This document shows, piece by piece, positions 1 to 11,900 of a stretch of DNA of 64,000 nt. Within the stretch, counting starts at the first letter, position 1; each line of letters opens with the position of its first letter. Made by a program: the position numbers and the translations under genes. The notes below the pieces were generated by a model. That model saw only the letters and a program-made list of their open reading frames with translations, was not told the DNA's origin and did no database searches. Origin of the DNA: Odiellus spinosus. Its lineage: Eukaryota > Arthropoda > Arachnida > Opiliones > Phalangiidae. The stretch covers positions 10,443,318-10,507,317 of the forward strand of contig OY987232.1 in the NCBI GenBank assembly GCA_963920705.1, written 5' to 3'.

Positions 1-80
1 CCTTTCTAAAATTGTTTAAAAATGGATTCTGCAGTATGATTTATTTATTGGTTAATAATAACCTAATTCTTAGAACCCGG
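1..80 (+). repeat. Decayed microexon-array unit at the left edge
   Basis: The first 80 bases match the repeat unit of the U1-U3 arrays (intron end with TGGATTCTGCAG at 23-34, then an AT-rich intron start). After the AG the sequence is TATGATTTA, so the donor GT is lost. The U1 array therefore begins left of this window and is split from its remainder at 4351 by later sequence. High confidence in the homology; no claim of function. Confidence 0.75.
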
Positions 81-402
81 TAGGGTTCTATGTATTGGGC
101 CCATCATCATCTGTAATGCTATTTTGATTTCCTAAAAAATTCAGTCTCTAGCCAATCAAAACGCTCCATTCTCCCATAGAATAACATTAAAATCGACTCT
201 TTCGAGGACAAGTCCAGTGATTGACAGAACTAAAAGAGGAATTATTTGTTACAGATATAATCACTTTTAAATGGTAGAGCAAGGTTCGAATGTTGAACTT
301 TTCAAGTTTCATTTAAAAATATTAAGTCTAAGTATTTTAAAATTAATTCTAAAGTTGACCCTTTTTTTGGTACTTAGCTGGTTTCGCGCATGGCCAAATC
401 GT

Positions 403-905
403 AATGTTATTCTATGGGATTTGGTTTTTTGAAAGTGGCTTACCTTTCAGATTTATTTTCTAATACTTCCGGATATTTTTCAGACTTGGATTTTCCGTGT
501 GGTATGAATTAAGATTCGAGCTTTATTTTAAGACTAATTTCATAATTTTACACCAATTAGATGGCCCACAATCTATTTATGAAAACGGAGGGAACAACAA
601 GGCGGAGAAATAGATTCGCCAAAAACCTAAGCCTAATTTGACAAATTAGGCTTAGGTTTTATATGGCTTTTTAAAATCACGAGCACGAGCGCGCGCGCTT
701 GATTTGGAGGCTATGGGTATTGAACTCTAATGACTTAATTTCTCCTTCTTCATATTTTTGCCGTTTATAGACTGTGACCAAACTAATCGGTATAAAATTA
801 TGAAATTAGTCTTAAAATAAAGCCTGTAAAATATTTGGAAGCATTAGAAAATAAATCTGAAAGGTAAGTCTCTTGCAAAAAATCTAAATCCCATAGAATA
901 ACATT
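403..905. repeat. Long inverted repeat
   Basis: The left arm (403-560) and right arm (782-905) are reverse complements at about 80-85% by eye, both containing the block TTACCTTTCAGATTTATTTT or its complement. The left arm carries about 35 extra bases (500-535). Probably an old fold-back or MITE copy; no target duplication was identified. Confidence 0.65.
622..660. repeat. Perfect 19-bp hairpin with 1-nt spacer
   Basis: Bases 622-640 and 642-660 are exact reverse complements (arm begins AAAACCTAAGCC), separated by one base. It could form a cruciform or a stem in RNA. Function unknown. Confidence 0.9.
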
Positions 906-995
906 AATTTTCAATTTCTCCGCCTTAAAAGTACTCTCCTTTTTAAAAATGATTGAAATTCCGAACGACTTGCCATTCCGAACGGCAATAAGGAA

Positions 996-1405
996 GGTAT
1001 TAACATCAAAAATAATGAAAAAATTAATTGGAATTTGGTTTAAAGGGCAATGGGGAAAATATAAAGATTTCGCTGCGGCTGTCGGAGGTATTAACATCAA
1101 AATTGCTGAAATAATTAATTTAAATTTGGTTTAAAGGGCAATGGGGAAAATATAAAGATTTCATTGCGGCTGTCGGAGGTATTAACATCAAAATTGCTGA
1201 AATAATTAATTTAAATTTGGTTTAAAGGGCAATGGGGAAAATATAAAGATTTCACTGCGGCTGTCGGAGGTATTAACATCAAAATTGATGAAAAATTTAA
1301 TTTAAATTTGGTTTAAAGGGCAATGGGGAAAATATAATGATTTCGCTGCGGCTGTCGGAGGTATTAACATCAAAATTGATGAAAAAATTAATTTTAATTG
1401 GGTTT
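996..1405. repeat. 91-bp tandem satellite, about 4.5 copies
   Basis: The key word TGTCGGAGGTATTAACATC recurs at 1080, 1171, 1262 and 1353, a period of exactly 91 bp. It shares GGGCAATGG and TATTAACATCAAAA with the adjoining 100-bp satellite, so both derive from one ancestor. Short open frames in this block are repeat by-products. Confidence 0.95.
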
Positions 1406-2850
1406 AAAGGGCAATGGGGAAAATGTAGAGATCTGACTGAATCAAGTGAGGCTGCCCCAGCTATTAACATCAAAAATTATGAAAAAATTAATTTTAATTG
1501 GGTTTAAAGGGCAATGGTAAAAATGTAGAAATTTGACTAAATCAAGTGCGGCTGCCCCAGCCATTAACATCAAAAATTATGAAAAAATTAATTTTAATTG
1601 GGTTTAAAGGGCAATGGTAAAAATGTAGAAATTTGACTAAATCAAGTGCGGCTGCCCCAGCTATTAACATCAAAAAAATGTAAAAATTAATTTTAATTGG
1701 GATTAAAGGGCAATGGTAAAAATGTAGAGATTTGACTGAATCAAGTGCGGCTGCCCCAGCTATTAACATCAAAAATAAGGAAAAAATTAATTTTAATTGG
1801 GATTAAAGGGCAATGGTAAAAATGTAGAGATTTGACTGAATCAAGTGCGGCTGCCCCAGCTATTAACATCAAAAATTATGAAAAAATTAATTTTAATTGG
1901 GTTTAAAGGGCAATGGTACAAATGTAGAGATCTGACTGAATCAAGTGCGGCTGCCCCAGCTATTAACATCAAAAATAATGTAAAAATTAATTTTAATTGG
2001 GATTAAAGGGCACTGGTAAAAATGTAGAGGTTTGACTGAATCAAGTGAGGCTGCCCCAGCTATTAACATCAAAAATAATGAAAAAATAAATTTTAATTGG
2101 GATTAAAGGGCACTGGTAAAAATGTAGAAATTTGACTGAATCAAGTGAGGCTGCCCCAGCTATTAACATCAAAAATTGTGAAATAATTAATTTTAATTGG
2201 GTTTAAAGGGCAATGGTAAAAATGTATAGATCTGACTGAATCAAGTGCGGCTGCCCCAGCTATTAACATCAAAAATAATGAAAAAATAAATTTTAATTGG
2301 GATTAAAGGGCACTGGTAAAAATGTAGAAATTTGACTGAATCAAGTGAGGCTGCCCCAGCTATTAACATCAAAAATTGTGAAATAATTAATTTGAATTGG
2401 GATTAAAGGGCAATGGTAAAAATGTAGAGATCTGACTGAATCAAGTGCGGCTGCCCCAGCTGTTAACATCAAAAATAATGAAAAAATTAATTTTAATTGG
2501 GATTAAGAGGCACTGGTAAAAATGTAGAGATTTGACTGAATCAAGTGCGTCTGCCCCAGATATTAACATCAAAAATAATGTAAAAATTAATTTTAATTGG
2601 GATTAAAGGGCAATGGTAAAAATGTAGAGATCTGACTGAATCAAGTGCGGCTGCCCCAGCTATTAACATCAAAAATAATGTAAAAATTTTTTTTAATTGG
2701 GATTAAAGGGCAATGGTAAAAATGTAGAGATTTGACTGAATCAAGTGCGGCTGCCGCAGCTATTAACATCAAAAATTATGAAAAAATTAATTTTAATTGG
2801 GTTTAAAGGGCAATGGTAAAAATGTAGAGATTTGACTGAATCACTTTTTA
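1406..2850. repeat. 100-bp tandem satellite, about 14 copies
   Basis: The word TCAAGTGCGGCTGCCCCAG recurs every 100 bp (1741, 1841, 1941, 2041 ... 2741). It differs from the preceding 91-bp block by a 9-bp longer middle containing GACTGAATCAAGTG. No coding function is supported. Confidence 0.95.
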
Positions 2851-2911
2851 AAGGGCTAGTCTTTTAATATAGAAGTTAACACTTTCATGTTAGACTGAAG
2901 TGACAGATATT

Positions 2912-4341
2912 ATATCAAAAATGTCTTTGCGAACAAAGACCCAGAAGGACATGTTATGGCCTTGAATGTCTGAAGTGACAGATATTTAATTTTCTTTTAA
3001 AACATTAAATTTAAATACAATTAAATTTTCTTTTAAAACATGAAATTTAAATACAATTAGATTTTCTTTTAAAACGAAATTTAAATATAATCACAATCTG
3101 GCACGATTTAGAGTTTCAAATTTCAATACAACTGATTTTATTCACTCGGAAATATTTAAGAAAAACATAACAGACGATTTTCTCCCATTGACGCTTAACA
3201 TTAAATTTCGATAGAAAAATATACTTAATTTAGCTTTGGCTTTAGGCATAGACTCAAAGTTCTATGATCTGATCTCATACCTTAATTGGATAATGTTTTC
3301 TATGGATAATGTTTTCTATGGATAATGCTTTATTATAACTCTTCGACTTTAGTCGAGGCAATTCGTTCTCGTTCATGTTAGCTTATGAATGCTTATCAAG
3401 GAATTTAAAGGGAAAAAAATTCCCCATATTTTAATTTTTAATCTAGGTTGCAAACGAACAAACCTAATCCATGGATAATGTTTTATTACAACTCCTCGAC
3501 TTTAGTCGAGGCAATTCGTTCATGTTAGCTTACGGATGCTTATACAAGGAATTTAAAGGGAATAAAAATTCACCATATTTTAATTTTTAACTTGGGTTGC
3601 AAACGAACAAACCTAATTCATGGATTTTTTTTTATAACTCCTAATAACTAATTAGTGGTCCCTTATGGAAATCATCATTTTAATTGTACGGTTTTAATGA
3701 AAAGAAAAATGAAAGTATTACAATTTATTTAAAAAGCTTATCCGCTCTAAAATTCGTCGCTTTGAAATTCTCTCCGCTTGCGCGCGCAATATAGCTTTGA
3801 AAGTACAAATTGTTATGGTTTGCGTCGTCTGCTAAGCTAGAAAAGAAGGTGACTTTAAACGGGCTTTAAAAAACACATTTCCCTTTATCATATACCCATT
3901 CCAATAAACCGGCGAGTATTTTTAACGATCCGTTCAATTGCGAGTCGTGGAAATTCGGGTTAAACTAAGAAAACATAAAGTGGACTCGCGTTATACTGAA
4001 AAATAACAGTTCAATACACGTTTTCCCTGAAAAATAATTAAGCGAAATTTAATGTTAAGCGTCAATGGGAGAAAATCGTCTGTTATGTTTTTCTTAAATA
4101 TTTCCGAGTGAATAAAATCAGTTGTATTGAAATTTGAAACTCTAAATCGTGCCAGATTGTGATTATATTTTAATTTCGTTTTAAAAGAAAATCTAATTGT
4201 ATTTAAATTTCATGTTTTAAAAGAAAATTTAATTGTATTTAAATTTAATGTTTTAAAAGAAAATTAAATATCTGTCACTTCAGACATTCAAGGCCATAAC
4301 ATGTCCTTCTGGGTCTTTGTTCGCAAAGACATTTTTGATAT
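2912..4341. mobile_element. Non-autonomous element with ~300-bp terminal inverted repeats
   Basis: 2912-3210 and 4043-4341 are near-perfect reverse complements (outer end ATATCAAAAATGTCTTTGCG). The 830-bp middle has no open frame and holds an internal tandem duplication. Related sequence recurs at 54850-55230. No unambiguous target duplication was found. It separates the leftmost U1 array unit from the rest of that array. Confidence 0.85.
3318..3620. repeat. Internal tandem duplication (~150 bp x 2)
   Basis: 3318-3470 and 3471-3620 are near-identical copies starting ATGGATAATG and sharing CGACTTTAGTCGAGG, itself an imperfect palindrome. The duplication lies inside the 2912-4341 element. Confidence 0.85.
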
Positions 4342-4350
4342 ATTTTAAAT

Positions 4351-5460
4351 GTGAACCCATGGATTCTGCAGATTGTAAGTATTTTACATTTATTGGTTAA
4401 AAATATCTTAACTTAAAATGAGAACTAATGATTACCTTTTCTTAATGGTGAAACTAATGGATCCTACAGCTGGTGGGTCTTATTATTTAATAACTAATAG
4501 TATTGAAATTTTAAATATGCACTAATCAATACCTTTTTAATATTGTATAAAAATGGATTCTACAGGAAGTAGTAAAGTTTAATTAATGATTTGGTTAATA
4601 ATGATACTCTTTTAAATGAAAACAGTGATATCTTTTCATAATTCTGTAACCAATGGTTTCTGTAGAGGGTGGTATGATTATTTAATAATCATAATAACTA
4701 ATATTATTAAAGTTTTTAATGCGCACTAATCAAGGACTTTTTTTGTATAAAAATGTATTCTTCAGGTGGTAAGTATAATTCATTTATTAGTTACTAATAA
4801 TATAATTTTAATTGTAAACCAATTATTACTTTTCTTATTATTGTCAAACCAATGGATTCTGCAGGTGGTGGGTATCATTACTTATTAACTAATACTATTG
4901 AAATTTTAAATATGCACTAATCAATGCCTTTTTAAAATTGCATAAAAATGTATTTTGCAGCTGGTAAGCATGATTCATTTATTGGTTAATAATAACCAAA
5001 TTTTAAATTTGAACTAATGATTACCATTTCATAATTGTCAAACCAATGGATTATACAGCTGGTGGGTATCAGTATTTATCAACTAATAATATGGAAATTT
5101 TAAATAAGCACTAATCAATCCCTTTTAAATATTGTATAAAATGGATACTGCAGGAGGTTAGTATTATTCATTTATTGGTTAATTATAATTTAATTATAAA
5201 TGGAAACCAATGATTACCTTTTCATAATTGTGTAACCAATGGATTCTGCTGAAGGTGGGTTGAATTATTTATTAACTAATATTTTGATATTTTAAATATG
5301 CACTAATCAATATCTTTTAATATTGTATAAAAATTGATTCTTCAGAAAGTAAGTATAATTCCTTTATTGGTTAATATTAATTTTATTTTGAAAGCCCGAA
5401 CTAATGAACTTTTCATAATTGCGGATCCTATAGATTCAGCAAGTAATAAGTATAAATTTA
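4351..5460 (+). repeat. U1 microexon array, right part (12 units)
   Basis: Tandem units of about 97 bp, each with acceptor YAG, a 3-nt core and a GT donor. Cores (first base): ATT 4372, CTG 4470, GAA 4566, AGG 4666, GTG 4766, GTG 4865, CTG 4961, CTG 5059, GAG 5154, a unit near 5251 with the acceptor mutated (CTGCAG to CTGCTG), AAA 5346 and CAA 5440. Each intron carries a CTAAT-type branch-point-like word about 35-45 nt before the AG. Donors are GTAAGT, GTGGGT, GTTAGT, GTAAGC and GTAGTA. The leader exon of U1 must lie left of the window, if it exists. What is seen is the repeat and motif conservation; use as exons is inferred. Confidence 0.85.
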
Positions 5461-6768
5461 TTGGTAAATACTAGAAACGCATTCTCTTCAAATTAAAGAG
5501 AGAATGCAACTTAACAGTAGGCTTAACTGGAATCCATAGTGTGTTTAAAATCTCGTCGTTAACGAGTCTACGGCCAATCACGCTTTATCCCGATATTTAG
5601 TAAAAGATTCGTTAACGCATGAACAAATTATATTGCAGATTTACCCAGAACAGCCTCTATATTTTTTTGCTCTAGATATGAAATTCCCGGCTATTATTTA
5701 GTGTGCTGTAGGACGCGTAGGAAATGGCTCTACGGTCGCAGTATGTAAACGTAGTTAAGAGATTAGTTCAGTGTAGGGTAAACTAAAGGGCTGTGGGTCT
5801 CTCTGCAGTATACTTGGCCCATGGCTAAGGATGAGATTTGAAATTATCCTCGGATCTCTGTTAAGTCTTTTTTCCACCTTTATTTGTAAACGTTTTTCTA
5901 GTGGATTAGGCTTTTGGAGTATTGGGAAGGTTAGATTGCGAGGGTAACTTTACCTAAAGATCGCCTACTAGACAGGCACTCGAAAGCTCTGAAGAGGAGG
6001 GAAAGAGAGAGAGAGAGGGGTTTAAAAATAAATACCAGTATCATCCAGCAACGATTACTATATGTGCAGCAATAAACAAGGGCGGATTAACATGTAAAAA
6101 CCCCCTAATGATTTTTATGAGATTTTGCACAGCCAATCTATATACCAAGGTAAGAACCCGTGCAAAGTTTTGGACAATTTTAAGGTGTCATTTGGGAGAT
6201 ATAAATTCAAATACTTTACACAACTACTACCTATATATTTTCAATGAGATATTGACATCATTATCTCGCCTAGCGATCCGGAGATGATCCTTCCCGCACA
6301 TGTTAACCATGTTATAAGGAAGAAGTTTACGTAGTTTTATTATATTTGTTAGGCGCGTTTTCCACGAATGGCTAAATGAGTTGATTTGGTTTTGGAACCG
6401 ATTTTGCCCTTAAGTATGAACGAGCCTCTATATCCAGTATAGATGATGATGGGCTTATAACATAGAACGCTTTCGCTTTCACTGAATTTCTATTTGGTGG
6501 TAGTTTTACTTCTTTCAATCCAGCCTTCCCCTTGGAAGTGGGCTCACCTTTGGGTAAGATGGCAAGAGAAAGCCTGAAGGGTGAGTCTGTTTCCAGGGTG
6601 ACAGGCAGAAGTAATCCTAGGCCTTTAATTATTAGTTTTAATTTCACCACATAGAATATTTATTTAATCCAGAGGACTGAATATTAATTACAGTGATATT
6701 TGAAGGAACTGGAAACCTTTAAGTGGAGTTACGACTAAAAATCTGCAAATTTTCTCGCTCTTTTTCAG
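5461..6768 (+). other. U1 region between array and terminal acceptor
   Basis: 5468-6170 is homologous to 16972-17700 and partly to 25968-26160, all starting CTAGAAACGCATTCTCT. It includes a relic of the TTAA-type MITE (TTAAAGAGAGAATGCAAC). A 92-codon minus-strand open frame at 6372-6650 has no recognisable motif and is truncated in the U2 homologue, so it is not called as a gene. If U1 is a gene, this is its last intron. Confidence 0.55.
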
Positions 6769-6982
6769 GGAAATAGTAAATCGTCTTCTGGAACGTGGAA
6801 TCTTCAAACATGCACAGCGGAACAGGATATATTTACCACTAATGCCACGATGATTTCACAACTTTATTTCGCACCTTTTGAAGCGTTTAACGTCTACATT
6901 ATATTACACCTTTAGATAACTTTAACTGTTGGTTAACCATGAGTTTTATGACTATATTTTGTTTGATTGTATCCCAAATTAA
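6769..6982 (+). other. Candidate terminal exon / 3' UTR of U1
   Basis: A pyrimidine-rich acceptor (CTCTTTTTCAG, ending 6768) opens a block conserved at 18517 (U2) and 26263 (U3). In phase 1, the phase set by the U2 and U3 leader exons, it reads NGG AAA TAG and stops at 6776. An AATTAA word at 6977 sits where U3 has AATAAA. Comparison of U1 and U3 shows differences spread over all codon positions, and U2 has out-of-frame indels, so the block behaves like 3' UTR. Confidence 0.45.
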
Positions 6983-7180
6983 GGGAAAGCTAATATTGTA
7001 TCATTTTATTATTCATTATATTATATTATATTAAATCAGAAATATTGAAATCTTTTTATTTATATCGAAGAAAATGAGAATTTAAAGCTTTAGAACATAC
7101 AGTGTTTTATGCGGTAGGAATTAATGTACTAGAAAAGGTTAAGGCTCTTCTGCCCTTAAAACGACGTTTTTGTGCTTTGG

Positions 7181-7518
7181 CAGAAGCCGATGAAACCCTC
7201 CTTTGAAGTCTACTACTCTAATGTTCCATTTAGCGCTCCTCTCTGTATGTGGAAAATTCCCAATTTTACGAGATCGGAGCGGTCCAACTTATTAACCCCT
7301 GTCTACGGAAAATTGGAAATTCTCTCTCTCCACATACGACGAGGTTTTTTTTGACGAACTCCAAGGTTGCTAGAGATATTCGCTCGACGAACTCCCGCTC
7401 CGAAAATATCTATCGTTAGGAGGCGTACGAATCGCGCTTTTTGAAACTAACCCATACAGAGAGGGGTAGACAAGACCAGGGAGTAATAGACTTCAAAGGA
7501 GGGTTTCATCGGCTTCTG
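7181..7518. mobile_element. MITE family 1, copy A
   Basis: 338-bp element with about 37-bp inverted ends (CAGAAGCCGATGAAACCC ... CATCGGCTTCTG). Six more copies occur in the window. No transposase. The flanks of this copy do not show a clear target duplication. Open frames read from these copies are not genes. Confidence 0.9.
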
Positions 7519-8254
7519 ATTCGAAGAATATAAAATAAAACAACGAAACTAAGATTATAAATCATCTTTTTATTCGTTGTCATATTCACAAAAAGCAATT
7601 TAGATTTGTTATCGTTGTACGAATAAGCGAAGTAACGTGATTATAATTGCTTTCATACGCAGAGTATACGTCAATGCTTTTTAATTCTCCTAGCTTTGAC
7701 AATTAATTATAATTGCAAATGTACTACATAAAAAGCGGCTTCTCAAGTCGAGTAAAAACATCTGTAGCTTTCGTTTCACGTCGTATAGAAGTTTGAATAT
7801 CAAAACCGTGAGTTTTTAAATTATTTTTCTCATTTTCGAAAAATATAGTTATCCATTTTGATTACGAATTATCCGTTATCCCAAAATTTCAGTTAAAATG
7901 AATTTAAATACGAATGAATTATATTAGACTGCTATGGAATAGGCCCGCAGTACTCTCGTGTAGATAATTCTTCAACAATTATTTTAGATTAGGAAAACAA
8001 TGGCTTTTAAACTCCGCGTATAACTAGTGATGTTGTTTCCTTAATGTTAAACATAGGAAGAATAGCAATCGAAAATTGGAAGAGCCGTCTTCTCCTACCA
8101 AAAAACATCATTTTGTAAGAAGAGCTCTTTATCCGATTCGGGTCAAACCCGTGAAGGAAACATAAATTAATTGTAGGAGAAAGAGCAATTTAATATTACA
8201 CTTGAATCTTGATCGTCGGCCCATAACAGGGGGTGTAGGTTATGGTAGTGGTAG
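7519..8254 (+). other. Conserved 5' flank of U2
   Basis: About 730 bp conserved at 19358-20079 (before U3) and 37671-38162 (orphan copy), and in part at 28278-28492. Shared words include AAATCATCTTTTTATTCG and GGCCCATAACAGGGGGTG. No open frame. Its repeated position ahead of the leader exons suggests that it travelled with the gene during duplication; it may hold distal regulatory sequence. Confidence 0.6.
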
Positions 8255-8597
8255 CAGAAGTAGATGAAACCCTCTTTTGAAGTCTACTACTCTAATGATC
8301 GATAAAGCGCTCCTCTCTGTATGGGTAAAATTCACAATTTTTACGAGATCGGAGGGGTCCTACTTCATACCCCCTGTCTACGGAAAATTGGAAATTCTCT
8401 CTCTCTACAAACGACGACATTTTTTTTTTTTGACGAACTCCAAGGCTGCTAGAGATATTCGCTCGAGGAACTCCCGCTCCGAAAATATCTACCATTAGGA
8501 GGCGTACGAATCGCGCTTTTTGAAACTAACCCATACAGAGAGGGGTAGACAAGACCCGGGAGTAATAGACTTCAAAGGAGGGTTTCATCGGCTTCTG
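8255..8597. mobile_element. MITE family 1, copy B
   Basis: Same family as 7181-7518 with a variant left end (CAGAAGTAGATGAAACCC) that is shared with copies 20080 and 38163. These three copies sit at homologous positions of the duplicated 5' flank, so the insertion predates the duplication of the gene cluster. Confidence 0.9.
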
Positions 8598-8727
8598 ATA
8601 TAATTACACCCTTTTGGGGGACTAAAGAATAAGCAAATTGGAGGGTTTGAAAATATTTCTCGCGCTAAGAAACATGGTCGGGGGCTCATCATTGCGGTAC
8701 AGTGAACTTCAGCTCATCCGCTTCTGA

Positions 8728-8737
8728 TTATAAAATA
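8728..8737 (+). promoter_or_regulatory. TATA-like box of U2
   Basis: TTATAAAATA lies 97 nt before the U2 ATG, and the identical word lies 80 nt before the U3 ATG at 21118. The two flanks share ATCCGCTT-TGATTATAAAATA and then ATCGAATAAAAAG. A start site about 30 nt downstream would give a 5' UTR of about 50-70 nt. An acceptor-like TTTTTCTAATTCAG ends just before the leader exon, so an upstream non-coding exon is an alternative. Confidence 0.45.
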
Positions 8738-8824
8738 GAACAATCGAATAAAAAGACAGAGGATTACTTAATTTAGAAATAAATGCGACCTAATAATTAC
8801 GTGTTTTTCTAATTCAGGTGAAAG

Positions 8825-8918
8825 ATGCTATCGAACAAAATGATCCACCGTTTTACTTTACTCTTCATCATGTTCATGATCTTGACCCTTCTACTTGCAG
8901 ACTCAGCCGATTATCTGG
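8825..8918 (+). CDS. U2 leader exon (signal peptide)
   Basis: 94 nt encoding 31 residues plus one base (G), beginning MLSNKMIHRF. A basic start is followed by a hydrophobic core of about 14 residues (LLFIMFMILTLLLA) and a plausible cleavage site near A-D-S-A. The donor is G|GTAATT at 8919, and without splicing translation would stop three codons later. U3 has an exon of exactly the same length and phase with about 60% identical residues, which supports coding constraint. ATG context AAAG-ATG. Confidence 0.65.
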
Positions 8919-11900
8919 GTAATTAAAAAGACAAAATTTTACCCGCCTCAAATATGAAAAAAAAAAAATCCTACAAAGGGGTATTTAGATACATAAGAAT
9001 ACCCTTGAAAATTCTATATAACTAGGGGTAAAATTAAATTCAACGTTTTTCTAACTTTACTATTAATTCCGCAGATGGTAAGAATGATTTAACTCGGATA
9101 TTAACATTGTATGGTTATTTAACCACCATTTTCTAAACCGTTTCTTAATTTTATCGTCTACTAATTCTGCAGCTGGCGGTAAGTATATTTTGTGAAATAG
9201 TTTCGGTAGTACTCAAATTTTAAAAATGAACTAACTAAACCTTTTCAAAATTGTGTAACCAATGGATTCTGCAGCTAAAATTGATGGTCTGTATAACTTA
9301 TTTATTAGCTAAAGTAATCAAATTTTTAAAAAGCACTAATGAATACCTTTTCATAATTGTGTAACCAATGGATTCTGCAGCTCGTAAGTATAATTTACTT
9401 ATTGGTTAATAGTAATCAATATTAAATGTCAACTAATGATTACCTTTTCATAATTGTGAAACTAATGGATTGTCCAGCTCGTAAGTATAATTTACTTATT
9501 GGAGAATAGTTATCTAATATTAAATGTGAATTAATAAATACCTTTTCATAATTGCGTAACCAAAGAATTCTCATTTGGTGTGTATAATTCATTTATTGGT
9601 TAGTAATTATCAAATAGTAAAGGTGAACTAATCAAAATCTTTCATTATTGTGTAACCGTTGGATTCTGTAGCTTGTAAGTATAATTCGTTTATTTTTTTA
9701 ATAATTATCTAATATTAAATGTGAACTAATGCTTACCTTTTCATAATTGAATAACCAATGGATTCTGCAGTAGGTGAGTATTCTTATTTATTAACTAATA
9801 ATATTAAGAGTTTAAATATGCACTAATAAATACCTTTCTAAAATGGTATAAAAATGGATTCCGCAGGACGTAAGTATTATTCTTTAATTGGTTAATAAAA
9901 ATCTAATTTTAAATGTAATCTAATGATTACCTTTTCATAATTGTGAAACTAATGGATTCTGTAGTTGGTGGGTATAATTATTTATTAACTAATAATATTG
10001 AAATTTTTATATGCACTAATTCTAAAATTGTATAAAAATGGCTTCTGCAGGACGTACGCATTATTCAATTATTGGTTAATAATAACCTATTTGTAATGTG
10101 AACTAATGATTACCTTTTCATGATTGTGAAACCAATGGATTCTGCAGGTGGTGGGTATAATTATTTAATAACTAATAATATTGAAATTTTAAATATGCAC
10201 TAATCAACACCTTTTTTAATATTGTATAAAAATGGATTCTACAGGAAGTAAGTATAATTCATTTATTGGTTAATAATAATATTATTTTAAATGTAAACCA
10301 ATGATTACCTTTCATAATTCTGTAACCAATGGATTCTGTAGAGGCTGGTACGAATATTTTTTAACTTACAGTTTTTAATACGCACTAATCAATGACTTTT
10401 TAATTTTGTATAAAAATGTATGCTTCAGGTGATGGTAAGTTTAATTAATTTATTGGTTAATAATAATATAATTTTAAATGTAAACCAATTATTACTTTTC
10501 TTATTATTGTCAAACCAATGGATTCTGCAGGTGGTGGGTATCAATATTTATAAACTAATACTATTGAAATTTTAAATATGCACTAATCAATGCCTTTTTA
10601 AAATTGCATAAAAATGTATTTTGCAGCTGGTAAGCATGATTCATTTATTGGTTAATAATAACCAAATTTTAAATGTGAACTAATGATTACCATTTCATAA
10701 TTGTAAAACAATGCATTCTACAGCTGGTGGGTATCAGTATTTAGCAACTAATAATATGGAAATTTTAAATAAGCACTAATCAATCCCTTTTAAATATTGT
10801 ATAAAATGGATGCTGCAGGAGGTTAGTATTATTCATTTATTGGTTAATTATAATTTAATTATAAATGTAAACCAATGATTACTAATCAATACCTTTGTCA
10901 AATTATATAAAAAATGGATTCTGCAGGAGGTGGGTATAATTATTTAATGTTTAATAATAATATAATTTTAATTATGAACAAATGATTACCTTTTCATAAT
11001 TGTGAAACAAATGGATTCTGCAGATGGTGGGTATAATTATTTAGTAACTAATAATATTGAAATTTTAAATTTTCACTAATCAATACATTTTAAAATTGTA
11101 TAAAAATGGATTCTACAGGACGTAATAATTTTTCATTTATTGGTTAATAATATCTTAATTTAAAATGTGAATTAATGAATACTTTTTCTCTATTGTGAAA
11201 CTAATGGATCCTACAGCTGGTGGGTCTTATTATTTAATAACTAATAGTATTGAAATTTTAAATATTCACTAATCACGATTCACAATTTTTAAAATTGTAT
11301 AAAAATGTATTTTGAAGGTCGTATGTACAATTCATTTATTGGTTAATAACAATCTAATTTTAAATGTCATCAAATGATTACCTTTTGATAATCGTGAAAC
11401 TAATGGATTCTGCAGGTGGTGGGTATAATTATTTAACTAATAATATTGAATTTTTAAATATGCACTAATCAATACCTTTTTTAATATTGTATAAAAATGG
11501 ATTCCACAGGAGGTAAGTATAATTCATTAATTGGTTAATAATAATCTAATTTTAAATGGCATCTAATGATTACCTCTTCATAATCGTCAAACTAATGGAT
11601 TCTGCAGGTGGTGGGTATAATTATTTAACTAATAATATTGAAATTTTAAATATGCACTAATCAATACCTTTTTTAATATTGTATAAAAATGGATTCCGCA
11701 GGAGGTAAGTATAATTCATTAATTGGTTAATAATAATCTAATTTTAAATGTCATCTAATGATTACCTCTTCATAATCGTGAAACTTATGGATTCTGCAGG
11801 TGGTGGGTATAATTATTTAACTAATAATATTGAAATTTAAAATATGCACTAATCAATACCTTTTTTAATATTGTATAAAAATGGATTCCGCAGGAGGTAA

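Larger units (their letters stand above)
81..995. other. No gene seen; contains inverted repeats
   Basis: AT-rich sequence without a recognisable gene. It holds the inverted repeat 403-905, a compact hairpin at 622-660 and the start of a 91-bp satellite at its right end. The short open frames here lie within repeats. Confidence 0.6.

Noticed and set aside
6769-6914. 48-codon frame-0 reading of the terminal block (WNLQTCTAEQDIF), similar in U3
   Set aside because: Differences between U1 and U3 fall about equally on all codon positions, and U2 has -1 and +2 indels. Phase 1 with an early stop fits all three copies better.
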